A program made the translations under genes and the position numbers. The notes below the pieces were generated by a model. It saw nothing but the letters and a program-made list of their open reading frames with translations. It searched no databases and was not told the DNA's origin. Of a stretch of DNA of 64,000 nucleotides, positions 44,805 through 57,300 are shown piece after piece. The stretch covers positions 87,469,546 to 87,533,545 of the forward strand of contig CM054182.1 in NCBI GenBank assembly GCA_028829895.1, read 5' to 3'. Source of the stretch: Sinotaia quadrata (lineage: Eukaryota > Mollusca > Gastropoda > Architaenioglossa > Viviparidae). The first letter of the stretch is position 1, and every line of letters starts with the position of its first letter.

Positions 44805-47800
44805 GTAAGTAAATTTAGTTTATACTTTTAGTGTGTGTATGCAATTTTAATTTTCTTATAATAAAAATTATTAATTATCAGTAGGTATTGGCACAGTCAC
44901 CCGCCAGCCACTATACTTTTGTAAAAGTGCACATTTTCGTTACTTTTCATTCACTGCTGGATAAAACTCGACATAGGTGAATAATTATCAATATTCAATC
45001 CATGTACTTTCTACATACAAGCAAGATATACAAATTTACAATCATAAGAAATAAAAACATTAAACTTGATTTTTAATGTTTGTTTGAATTAAAGAATGCT
45101 TTGGATGTTGAGAAATCAGTGAATAAAAAGTAATGAAAATTTGCACTTTTATACATTGATTATTGCTGGCTTACTACTGTGCTGCTACCTACTAATTAAT
45201 ATCTTAACATTTTTATGATTAACTTTTGTAAGTGAAACATGACAATAAATAATTTTGTTTGGTATAGAGCAAACAAAGAGATCAAAACTCAAGCTTTTGA
45301 CATGATATGAAATGGTGTTTACTAATTCTGTGTAATTGCATAATTTATGTATGCATTTTTAATGCATAAATTTACTGTTAGTGCATTAAAGGTGTTGAAA
45401 TTTTTTATACATAATGAGCAAAGTAATATTTATAACACTGCAAACTTTCATGATGATCATACAAATGGTTCAAATGTTATGGCCAGTTTTGTGCAAAAAA
45501 TGTGTAAAAGTGCTGTCGTGATGATTTTACAAAGTTTGGGCCAACCTGTACATGAATCAAATGAGAATAACATTCTGAAAAAAATTGGGCATATTCTTTA
45601 TATACATTTTAACACAAATGAACAGTTTCAATAATATATTTCAGTTAATGAATCAGATATGCTGCATCAAACTTCATCAATCGTGTTATTTCTAACTATC
45701 TTGATGGGTTTTTTAAAATTAATTTCTGCAGCTAGGCATTTTGTTATTTCATCATATAGAAAGTTAAAACTTTGCATTTGTTATCTGCAAGTAGAAAGGA
45801 ATAAAGTATTAAACTTTCATAACTGCATTTTAGATTTTAGTTAGTCTTTAGCAAGTCTAAAAATGGTCAAAATAACCTTTTTTTTTCCACTGCCGGCATT
45901 TTTTAAAACTTAAAAACAGCATATCTCTGGAACAAATCAAGATAGCTTCACAATTTTTATTTTTATTTTTCATGTTATAAAATGTTTTAAATAAAAATAA
46001 CAAAACTGAATGCTTGATTTTATTTTTTATTTTATTTTTTGTGCTGCAACCTATTATCAGACTTCTGTTTTTTTGTATATCTGTAAAGTGTATTTCATTC
46101 CCAACTGATTATAAGGAGCTTGAACAAAGCAGATATAGTTAATTTTTAACTAGAGACTCTGAAATATGTCTACTATGCCATTTCTAAGACTGGTTCTGTA
46201 CAAAATAATGTTCTCAAAACGCTATATTTATATGTTTATTACTATACATTTGAATTGGTGATTAATTAGGGGTGGCTATAGTTTAAGGCTTTAGTAGACA
46301 TACTCTTGAAGTAGATAAGTAAAAATGCACAAAAGTATCTAGACCTTTTAATCTTATCTTTTCCTCCTAATTCAAACTAATCCTTCTAAAAATATTCTAA
46401 TAAATATAATGGCCTTGTGGTTTTGTTAAACAAGATAATTACATATTTTTGACGCTAGAACAAAGATATGTGCTCCTTGCCTTTTATTTAAACAATAACC
46501 CGTAATATCAAACATTTATTCGTGTTCTATATTTTCACACAAACTGAGACTTTCTTTATCATTTGTTCTAGGTATTTTGTATTATTTGATGGGTGGACTT
46601 GGCATCACTGCTGGAGCTCACAGATTATGGTCTCATCGCTCTTATAAGGCTAAGTTGCCTTTGCGCATCCTCCTGGCATTTTTCAACTGTATTGCTTTTC
46701 AGGTAAAAAGAATTTTTAGTTCATATTTTGACCACAGATATTGTCAGGACAAGATAGCAGATTAATAGTTATTACTTTCAATCTTATCAATAATAGTGCA
46801 GAACAGGACATGGATAGCCTCAAATCATGGATAATGCAATAATGAAATATAGTTTAGTCTTTGGTTAAGATTATTATGCCGTGAAAAATACTCCAAAACT
46901 ATTTTTCATAATACACTTTGGTACAAATCATGGATAATGCAGAATTATAGTTTAGTCTTTGGTTAAGATTATTATTATGATTAAAAATTTTCATAAAGTT
47001 TTAACTGTTTCAGAATAATTTTTAAAAAAATCATAAAGTTTTAACTGTTTCAGGATAATTTTTTTAAAAAAATCATCCACATTTTATTTTCTAAAAAATA
47101 AAACTGAACCAGTCATGTTTTTAAAAAAAAAATAATTACATTCTTTGATAGTAGTTTTTACCCTTTTACCCTTTTTACCCTAAATTCAAATTCATTTCAA
47201 ATCTGTGCACATAATATATATTTTTGAGACACCTTATATGAATATATCCATTGTATTCTTTCCTAGAAATGCATTCTACTTTGTGCAAACCATGCCTATA
47301 ATTAAAAAAATTAACAACAGCACGTTTCAAGGTGTAGTGCTTAACCCGTGCTGTTGTGGAAAGCATGTAATTGTGTGCATACATCATATAAGAACATTTC
47401 TTGTGGTACCAAACTAGATTGGACTAGAATCGGTGAACTGAAAAAGCATTAAATAAGACAAATGATTGGCAAATGTCTGAGTGTGTGTATAAAGTATGAA
47501 GAAGTCTTTATTGTGGTGAATGCATTCTTAATATAGATCTTTCCAAACTGAATCCAGTGGTACCAAAACCATCTCTTAGCTCAATTACAAAAATCAGAGT
47601 TATTACAGTTTTAATGTCTGTAGCAGTTTCGTCCTTTTTGTGTTAACTGCATTAGAACTTTTTCCAAGCCAAAAATGAATAAATTGCTAATTTTGACTGA
47701 CAGTATATTGGAAAATAATATTGCAAAGTCTCTTAAAAATATTCAGCCATATCTGTATGTTAGATCTACTTATGGAAAGTCTAAATTATATTGTTCATCA

Positions 47801-50800
47801 TTTCTTCATTTTGTGGACCTTCAAGTTATGCAATTTCATTTTTGAGCGTAAAATTAAAAAAAAAAATTAAATATTGAAAATCTTAACTTTTGATTCTAAT
47901 TGTGTTACAAAATTGATTTTAGTATCATTGAAATCAGCAGAAAAAGTAATATCTGTGTACTTATAAATTATTATTAATGAGTGACATTTGGACTACCTAC
48001 TTGTATTGTCTGTCTTGCATCAGTACTGAATAAATTCAGCATTTTTTAATTTTTATATTATAACTATATAATGCAAAGTTTGATGTACTATCATTGCACA
48101 TGTTTGTCATTGTACCTAAAACAAAATATATAGTAACTCCATTTATACTTATGTGCACTGTTTAAAATTGTATGATAACACATTTATTTACTCTTTTATC
48201 AAATTTGGAGCATGGTAAATTTAGAGTATTTATATTAAATGCACTCTGTTCACTGTTTACTTTTACACCTAAAATTCAATGCAAGAAAATATCTTTCTTT
48301 AAAAAAGTTAATTCTTTGAATTTTTATTATTTTTTTAATTATCTGATTGAGACTATAATTTTTTTTGTTTCAGAATGATGTAATTGAATGGGCACGGGAC
48401 CACCGTGTGCACCACAAATATTCAGAAACAGATGCAGACCCACACAATGCTAAAAGAGGCTTCTTTTTTGCTCATATTGGCTGGCTTCTTGTGCGTAAGC
48501 ACCCAGATGTTAAGGAGAAAGGCAAAAGTATTGATTTCTCTGATCTGTTTGCTGACCCAGTCCTTAAAATTCAGCGGAGGTAAATTTTACAGCTGTATAG
48601 TGCACACTCTCTCTGTTTCAGGAAAGTTTTATTTTAGACAATGGCAGCCAGTATATGTGGTTGTTGACTAAGGTCACAATAGCTTATTTTTAACAGTTTC
48701 TTAGAAAATAATAATAAAAAATTTAAAACTTATCTTAAATATTTGCACAAGTGAAATGTCTTGTATTTAATTCTTATGCTATTTCTTTGTGTTGGTGATG
48801 GATGAATGTTTTGTTCAAAGAAAAACTGATTTTGATTCACAAATGATCATGGATTATTTGCTTCCTTTTTTTTTTTAAACGGCACTTCTTTTGTTTTTGC
48901 TTATGTATCCTGAATGCTCAAAATGTTATCCATTTCCAAAATGATCAAAAAAGTTTTCCACTTAACCATAAAATAGAGAAGTGTTCATTTATTCTTGTAT
49001 TTTATATATTAGCTGCAATTTTTTACCCTCTAATGGAAACCATTTTTGTAAATATAAATAAATAAGTAAAATATGTCCTTATAATATTAATTTACAAATT
49101 ATTTTCAGTAATTAAAAATCTGATAACAAATAATTTTTGCTCTTTAAATATGCAAGACATGAATATAAACTGCCTTGCTGAAGTGTAGGTTTTTTAAAAT
49201 GAATGCAGCCGTAATCTATTGTTGTATTTTATATCAGTTTACTCTTCATTTATTACACTAATTAAATTGTTTTTAGTTTACTCTAAAAATAAGAAAAAAT
49301 GTATTGGTTAACTAAGATTTCATGAATTTGATATGCAGAAATTGCTACTTTTACCAAAGTAAAAAGAACTTTATACAGTAGAAAAAGGTAAGTGAAATAT
49401 AACAAAGATTTGTGAATGCATTGTTTGTTATGTTGCAAGACTATTCACATTGTGGTGATATAGATACTCGAATTGAACTTCCTATTAAAACCAATCACTT
49501 TATGTTTTGCTGTTCAGTTTTAATTACAAAACAATGTTTAAGCTAATTAAGGATATTCTTCAAGACCCAATTAAAAAAAATTCTATTATTATAGTTTAAT
49601 CTTTGCCGAACAAATAAATTAAAATATTAGATGAACTGAATAAATATTTGTAATTATTGCTACCTACCTATTTTTTTCTTTTAAGATTCTTACTCCAATC
49701 TATCATTAAAAGTTTGCTATACATGTCATTGTACCCAGATGACCAGGTTGATAAAGAGTAACATACCTTTCCTACTCAACAGAACTATAAATGCAAATGA
49801 ATCATGATCTGTTAGTCATCTTACATTCATGCATTTGTGTTGTGTTCACATATCCACAAGATTACAGATTTCCATATAAAGTTAGCGTTGAATCTGTACT
49901 AATAAAATTTTTGATTCACACTGTTTATTGTACTATTTCTTCAGTAATAAGTTTATCTAGTTTTTCTTTATTTTTTGTTGTTGAGAATATTGGTGGAACA
50001 CTTGAATAGAGCTTCTAAATGTACACAACTCTCTATTGCCTTACTTAATTGTAAATCTAAATTTATATAAGACTCTAATTCAAAAGTTTAATAATCATTG
50101 TATTGAAGCAGACAAATTAGAATTGTTCAGCAAACAATTTCAATATATTCTTAAATAGGTGTCTAGTTTTGATAGGCATTGCATCTTTAAGTACACAAAT
50201 AATTTTAAATAATTTGATTGGAACTAGTCATGAATTAGCATTCTCAAAATTTTGCTCCTACCTTGTCAGGATGCTATTCTCAAAATGTCTGCTCCTACCC
50301 TGTCAGGATGCTATTCTAAAAATGTTTGCTCTATCCCCATCAGGATGCTACCCACTGAGATCATATGCAGTGTAATGAGGTGTTGCTTCAGGCTACCATA
50401 GGCTTGCATTTTGAAGTCAAGTGATCATTGAAATGTCTCACTTTACATAGTTTTGAATTCTATCATTTCGTTTCTTTCTTCGTCACTGTTGGTCTTTTTG
50501 ATGGAAACTTTCAGACTTAAACACAGGTAGCCAGGTATTTAATTACAATTATCTGGACAATTATTAGACAAAGGAATTTATTTAGATTTTTCAAGGCTTT
50601 GATAAATGTAGAAAAGTTAGATTGATACCCTCTCAAATTTTTGTTCATTTTGGCATACTTTGTGAGATTGTGGGGATGTAGCGGAGAATAATGCAAGAAT
50701 TTATTTTTTTAAAGAGCCCCTACCCTTTTAACAGAAGAGAAAAGATGAAACCTTATGAAACAAAATTGTTTGATATGAATTAGTCATTCAGTTTTCATCA

Positions 50801-52573
50801 TTCAAGTTTGGATTCTAGACAAAAAATGTCCCTTGATGAAAGAATCTATATGTCTTCGGTTTATAATTTCATCAAAGAGTGATGGAGGGAGGTTTGGAGA
50901 TTGTCAAGCATAGATCTAGTAGATTACTTATCTTTAAGTGGGTCAGTCTTGAGGAAGGCTGGGGGTAATCAACAGGTTGACTGATGATGCATGTTCGGAG
51001 ACATAAGCAATGAGCACAATGAGCAGTTGCTTGGAGGAGAATTAGAGACAAAGTTCTGTGTCTAGAGGGCAATTTTATTTGTGCATGGACATCTATAGAG
51101 ATCCAATCTAGATAGAGAACATCTTGTCTTTATTGCAGAGGCAGTAACATTTGCACTATGTGCTTAATGGAAAGTTTAGCTGCTCCAGTATATGGTTTGA
51201 GTGGGCTTTGGCTGAGAGCCAAGAAAAACCATTAATGAACTATAACTGACTTAACACAAGTTCTCTGTCTTCACATAAAGATGGAATAACCTAACTCCTT
51301 TTTTCACTCTCAGAAATAGAAGAAGATTGGATGGATGATCTTTCATATCATTTATTCATTAGATAATATTTATTTTAATATCAATAATTATATAAATTAT
51401 TAACAGGTATTTTAAAGTTAATTAGAATTTAATTAATGGTGACTGAAATAAGTGAAGACATCTTTTAAACAACTAAAGTTGATTGATATGCCAGTTTCTC
51501 TAGCAGCTCAGATATTTATTTCCATAGGCATAGAATTATTGTTCTAGCAAAAGTTGCTCATAATTTGATTCAGGAACAGATCTCTTTTCTTTGACCATGT
51601 TTTTTTCTTGGTGATTGAACTTCAACAGTGTATCACCACCTAAGGCAGTGGTGTTGTATCTTAAGCACATTTTTACTTTTTCAGGTGAATTTAGGTGTTT
51701 GTGGTGTGTGTGTATTTTTCAGTCAACAGTGAAAGACATGAATCTGCTGTTCTCTAAATTAGTCACAGTTCATGCATGCTGTCATAGTGTTAGCATCTCA
51801 CCATGCAGGGTGAACATGCAGTTCTACAACATTATATGTAAAGATTCACATGTTTTCCATATATGGCCTCTAAATGCACACACATATATTTCAGCTGGTG
51901 CTCAGCAAAAGAAGCAAAAATGTATAATTTAATTTCTGAATATGACCCCTTCAAAAGTGAAGCCTCAAAGTCCAAATTTTTTAGAGTCCTTGGAATTTTA
52001 TCATATTTTTTATTTTGTTTTGGGGAATTGATTTTCTTCTTTGATTTATTTTTTAAAAACTTTTTCTTCACCATGTTTTTCTTTTGTTTATGATTTTGTA
52101 TAATTTTTTTTTTTATTAACACAATCTCTTCTGTGTGTAATTTTTGCAGGTTTTACAAGCCACTGATGATTATGTGCTGCTTTGTTATCCCCACACTGGG
52201 TCCTTGGTATTTTTGGGATGAAAGCTTTTTGGTTTCCTTTTATCTGGCTGCTATTTTACGCTACTCAGCAGGTTTAAATGCCACTTGGCTTGTCAACAGT
52301 GCAGCACACATGTGGGGCAACAAACCTTATGATATGACCATCAACCCTGTCCAGAACCTCGGCGTGGCATTCACTGCTGTGGGAGAAGGTTTCCATAACT
52401 ACCATCATGTTTTTCCTCATGATTACTCCACCAGTGAATATGGATGGCATTTCAATGTTACAACAATGTTCATTGACTTCATGGCAATGATTGGCCAAGC
52501 ATACGACCGCCGTCGTATTCCCACTAAGGTTGTGCTACAGCGCAAGGCTCGCACTGGTGATGGTAGTGAGTAG
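44591..52573 (+). CDS. SCD: acyl-CoA delta-9 desaturase (stearoyl-CoA desaturase), complete
   Basis: Four coding exons (44591-44804, 46572-46702, 48374-48579, 52150-52573) join to 324 residues. The enzyme is an ER-membrane di-iron desaturase that inserts a cis double bond at carbon 9 of palmitoyl- and stearoyl-CoA, using cytochrome b5 electrons. Seen: histidine boxes HRLWSH (88-93), HRVHH (125-129) and HNYHH (266-270), the extra ligand region NSAAH (233-237), [15 protein letters not shown] around box 1, and hydrophobic segments about 43-61, 66-86, 100-114, 188-205 and 207-225. The length is a little below the roughly 330-360 of animal SCDs because the N terminus before the first membrane segment is short. 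The start ATG (44591) is the first in the exon after the acceptor that opens this frame. All metal-binding histidines are present, so activity is expected. Confidence 0.97.
44805..46571 (+). other. desaturase intron
   Basis: AT-rich, about 1.8 kb, no repeats or exons recognised. Open frames at 45347 and 45659 are AT-rich without features. Confidence 0.6.
46572..46702 (+). CDS. SCD: desaturase coding exon 2 (histidine box 1)
   Basis: Acceptor 'tgttctag', donor 'cag|gtaaaa'. Two bases complete the split Ser codon, then 43 codons. It carries [19 protein letters not shown], a highly conserved block of the family. Confidence 0.97.
46703..48373 (+). other. desaturase intron
   Basis: AT-rich. Contains two short local duplications: 'caaatcatggataatgca' with 'tagtttagtctttggttaag' at about 46830 and 46925, and 'tcataaagttttaactgttt' at about 46990 and 47032. 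No exon otherwise. Confidence 0.6.
48374..48579 (+). CDS. SCD: desaturase coding exon 3 (histidine box 2)
   Basis: Acceptor 'tttcag', donor 'ggag|gtaaat'. 68 codons plus two bases. Contains [19 protein letters not shown] and the conserved GWLLVRKHP stretch. Confidence 0.97.
48580..52149 (+). other. desaturase intron
   Basis: 3.6 kb, AT-rich. A 38-40-bp tandem repeat lies at 50236-50350. The polypyrimidine tract before exon 4 is long (T-rich from about 52000). No other exons were seen. Confidence 0.6.
50236..50350. repeat. short tandem repeat, 3 copies
   Basis: 'tgctcctacc.tgtcaggatgct' with 'attctcaaaat' repeats three times with minor differences. Confidence 0.85.
52150..52573 (+). CDS. SCD: desaturase coding exon 4 (histidine box 3, C terminus)
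   Basis: Acceptor 'tttttgcag'; one base completes Arg184, then 140 codons to TAG at 52571-52573. Contains [30 protein letters not shown] and the family's typical ending with RKARTGDG near the C terminus. Confidence 0.97.
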
Positions 52574-53013
52574 ATCTGAGGTACACATATGCATAGCAGA
52601 TGTTTCCGGTGGTATGAAGTTCTTCAGCAAGGATTGTGTATGTGTGGAAAATGATAAAATTACTTACTTTTCACGCATCCTTGAAAAAATTTTCAAACTG
52701 CAGATAAGCATTACTAAGTTGTAGTGTCATAGGTTGGTTGCAGTTAGTATTTTTCTGTGAATTGTAAACCAAAATGCTTTTTTTTTTTTGTTTATTTTTT
52801 TGTTTATGAATGAACTACACAGATAAGTTAAATGGAAAAAATAACAATATGTATACTGATTCAAATTTGGCATTTAATTTAACATTATTTGGGTTCAGCA
52901 TGTGTCAATTTTCACAAAAGTTTTACTAGTAAATAGTAAAACTGAAAGAATTTTGAGGTGACATCATTTTTTTTTTATTTTTTAAATGAGAAAGTGGGAA
53001 AAATATATTAAAA

Positions 53014-53467
53014 TATGCATGAAATTTTACTCTCACAAGCACAGGTGCGTGCACACATAGGCATTACATGAACCACAGATATTCATTCAGTGGGTTTGTT
53101 TAGTTTTTTAGCAATAAAATGAGGATATTTTGTAAAGATCTTAATCTAATTTATGTTTTGAAGTTACTCTTATTAAAATCTTTACTGAAAATTTACCAAA
53201 GGGGTCTAAGAAATATGCATGCAAATAAGAGATTAAACATTATGCATGAAATTTTACTCTCACAAGCACAGGTGCGTGCACACATAGGCATTACATGAAC
53301 CACAGATATTCATTCAGTGGGTTTGTTTAGTTTTTTAGCAATAAAATGAGGATATTTTGTAAAGATCTTAATCTAATTTATGTTTTGAAGTTACTCTTAT
53401 TAAAATCTTTACTGAAAATTTACCAAAGGGGTCTAAGAAATATGCATGCAAATAAGAGATTAAACAT
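53014..53467. repeat. 227-bp perfect tandem duplication in desaturase 3' region
   Basis: The block 53014-53240 is repeated at 53241-53467 with no difference that I can find. It includes 'agcaataaaatgaggata', so a possible polyadenylation signal is duplicated (about 53113 and 53340). It begins 440 bp after the stop codon, so it is probably in the 3' UTR. Confidence 0.95.
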
Positions 53468-54328
53468 TATTTTCAGTTCATTGTTGACTTGCACAGTTAA
53501 ACTGGCCAACCTACTCAGATACCCCATTTTTGAAGAAATAAGTCAGAGGTAAATAATTTGAAAAAAACTTAATGGGAATCCAGACAGGTTTGTTCAGAGA
53601 TTGTACATACATTTATATGTAACAATTTAACATTCCCTATATGACGTGACATGATAAACGTTGTCAGTCAATTAAAGTAAATTATTTTATTTACAATGAA
53701 TATATTTTTAAAAATGTTGTATGATTTTTATTTTTGAAAATCAATTTGGTATTAATTTATGTGAAATTATCCTGAATACTTGCCATTAAGGAACTTTTTA
53801 AATATAACATTTTTGTGAAAATGTTTATTTACAAATGCAGAATAGAAATTAAACATCAGTTTACATTATATTTTAATGTTCACAAATGCTGTTTGGCCAC
53901 AAAACTATTATAACTAGCCTGTCACCAGTACAGTTGTTCCAAATGAAACAGAAAAGTGTTGGCTAAGTTTTTTTATTTTAAATGTACAGCTGGAAAAGTA
54001 TATATGCATAGTAGGTTTCCATTTTATTGACAGTCTGTCAGATAAATCTATTCTACACTCCATAGAATATATCTAAAGCAGTAGGTATAAAAATATATTT
54101 TTCCAATCTTTAAAAATTCTACCTTTAAATAAAATACTAACTCTTTGATACTAACTAAATGTCTTAACAAATTTACATGTTTGAGCAGGCACACTCAAGG
54201 TGACTTTTAGGTGTATTCATTGTGTAGGTGTGTTCATTATCATTTACCTGCTCTAGATTTTAGGATTTCTACCTTCTGCTTATTTCCAGACTTTTATAAT
54301 TTTACAAAAATACTTTGACTAGTTTGGA

Positions 54329-54334
54329 AATAAA
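54329..54334 (+). terminator. candidate polyadenylation signal, desaturase
   Basis: AATAAA followed by a G/T-rich 'gagtgttggctg', as expected for a downstream element, 1.76 kb after the stop. Many other AATAAA words occur up to 58.4 kb, so the 3' end is uncertain. Confidence 0.35.
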
Positions 54335-57300
54335 GAGTGTTGGCTGCATTGCATGTAAGGTAATTTATTTAATACTAGTGTGAACTAATAATATTAAATA
54401 TAACTGGATAGCAGCAATTAAATTTATTACAATGTAATCCATTTTTAGTATGGACATGTCTGATATTAAAATTTAACTATTGCTAGAAAACATTGTCAAC
54501 TGAATGATCTTAGTGCCAGTGTATAACAAAATTTATGGACATTATTCTGTGTTCATTTATTGTATTAAACAAGTTTTTGAAGTGATGAATGTGAGGAAAA
54601 TCAGCTTGATTAAACCATCGCTATATATTTTGCACACTAGTCACAAATTATTGAATAAAACTGTGATCATCACAAACTTTGATTGAGAATGAATGTTAAA
54701 AATGTTTGTGATAATATTCACTATTGTTTAAATGAGCCCATGTGTGTAGTTTGTGTTAAACTATTGTCTAACTTAGTAATATTTTGTGTAAATGAATATT
54801 TTTTATTTTCAAAAATCCAAAAGGTTTCAGAGATGTTTTGCCAAAATATGTCAATATGAAATAAAAATAACACCAATCACTAATATTGCATTAGAATTAT
54901 TTTGATTATATTTCCAATTATTACCTAAATTTATTGCTGCTAAAGTTTTCAATAATGTTTTGATTAAAATAGTTCTTTTTTGTAGTCTTATGTTGTTTTT
55001 CAAAAAGTTCAACATTATAATGCTGATTTGACAAAAAAATACTTTCACATCAGAACTCTAGTAAACTTGCTTGAAAATACTTTTTTAGTAATCATAAGCT
55101 GAGAGGATTACTATATGGTTTTCAGTGACCAAATTTCTGTCTGTGAACTCTTCTTACGGTTTAAAAAAAAAAAATATGTGTATAAATAAATATCTTGCAC
55201 TTGTATTAGATTGTTTGATCCACTTTAGGAACAGTAAATTCCCCAAGAAAAATTTTCAGTACCATTCCGTTTTATTTATTTATTTAAATTTTCATCTTTG
55301 CCTTAAATACCATGACTGTTTTTTCTTTTTCAAAAAGGATTTATTAATTTTGTCACAGTTTAAATACATATTTTCCTGCAATATACAAATATTACCATGA
55401 ATGTGAATTTTCAAAATAATTGCTTTTCTTTTCTTTTTTAATTTTCTTTTAAAATATGCACTTTATTTTGATGGTTAGAGGATATTTAAATTGCTTTATT
55501 AGTTTCATTTTTGTGGAATAAAGTGTGATTGTTCATAAGAAGGCAGTATTTGGATTTGCAAGAAAAGATGTGCAAGATACACAATAGTGCAATTTTTTTT
55601 ATGGAGCTTATGTGCTACACTGAAAAAATCCTTAATGTATAAATATGTATATTTGAACTGTGTTTTTAATTACAATTTTTTATTATACCAATTAATACAT
55701 TCATGATTCTGAAAACATTTAAATGTATATTTAAAGAAAATAAGTCTCAAATATAGTAAGAATGAGAACTTTATAAATTATCTAAGATGAACAGCTTTGT
55801 TTCACCCTAAGAATTTCATAATATATAAAAAATATTTTTAGTAGTATAATTTTTTAATGAGGTGAGAAAAGGGATATTTCAAATTCAGTGGTAGAATACA
55901 AAGAAAAGATGTTACCTCCATATTTTACATATCCTCAAAAATGTGTATTTTTAGTGTACTCCAATATTGAGTATCATTTAGAAAACTTTTCATAACTTAC
56001 TATGTAATTAATTTATTTAAAATTGCTTATTTAAATTGTACTTAAGAGAGATTTACATTTTGTACTTTTGGGTTAGTAGAATCATAGTGAGGAATGTGAC
56101 TTAACTATCATAATTTTAAATATAAGCTTCTCTCCCTTAAAACTTAATTTTTTTTTTTCAAACCAGTTAAAATTTAACAGTAGTTTGATAACATTATGAG
56201 CAGTGCAATACTGTTTTCATAGATTGTTTAGTGATCTTTTAAAAAAATGAAAATACCCCTTAAAATCTAATATAATGTGTACCCCAACTAAATTTTGCCA
56301 CTATAAAAAAATGTATCATTCTCAATATAACATGATGTCATCCTATCAGCTGTTGTATTAGACTATTATCACTAGATTGATACTCACACCTTACATTACT
56401 GATATATACACGATGGGGTAGAGCCTTATACTTTCAGTATTTAAGGCATTGACACATTTTTGGTATGTGTATTTCTTTTCATTCTTCTTTTATAATATAG
56501 GCTTTTCAAAGTTGCTTTAAGCACCCTATAAAAATATTTTTGAAGGGTAATTGAAAGTAAAAATTAGCGTTAACTTTCCACTTCATGATTCAATGTATCG
56601 GTATAAAATATGCACATTTATTTTGATACAACTTTAGCATTTAGCTCATTTGCTTGTAGTACCATAAACATACATACATTGGAATCTCATTATTTGCTTA
56701 TTTTAACTTAATGCAAATTCAACCATATGTACTTGTATGTCACACAATCTAGGCAAGTCAACTACTCATCTAGTACTTTTCCAAAGAAATTGATCTGTTC
56801 CAGTGTTGCAGGAATTGCATCAGTCTGAAAAATGCGCAAATTAAGAGTAATTCTGATGGACTGCCTCCCCCTACATAAGACGTGACTGCATTGTACCAGC
56901 ATTGCAAAAATATCCTTTCTTAGTGATGCTATGATTTCATGATTACTGATATCTTAATCCAACGTCTTTTGAAGTAGCTGTCAAAAAAAACCCCAAATTA
57001 CTCTTACACAATACATGCTCAGACTTTGACAAAAAAAGATTTTTGGGGGGTGGGTGTGTATTGTATTCCAGCTTTTATGGTAAATATTGCAGGGTAATTT
57101 TATTGGTTTACTATATTTTGCAAATAACAGAAAATGTTTCTTGCATATACAAAGTAGGTTTCAACATTGCTTCTTGACCATTTCAATAATATTTTGTATC
57201 ACTTTCACTTGCCCATTGAAAAAATTGCCAAATTTTTCTTATCAAAACATTTACTTGTAACACAATGTAAGCATACTTTACTGCCACTTGAACTTAAATG

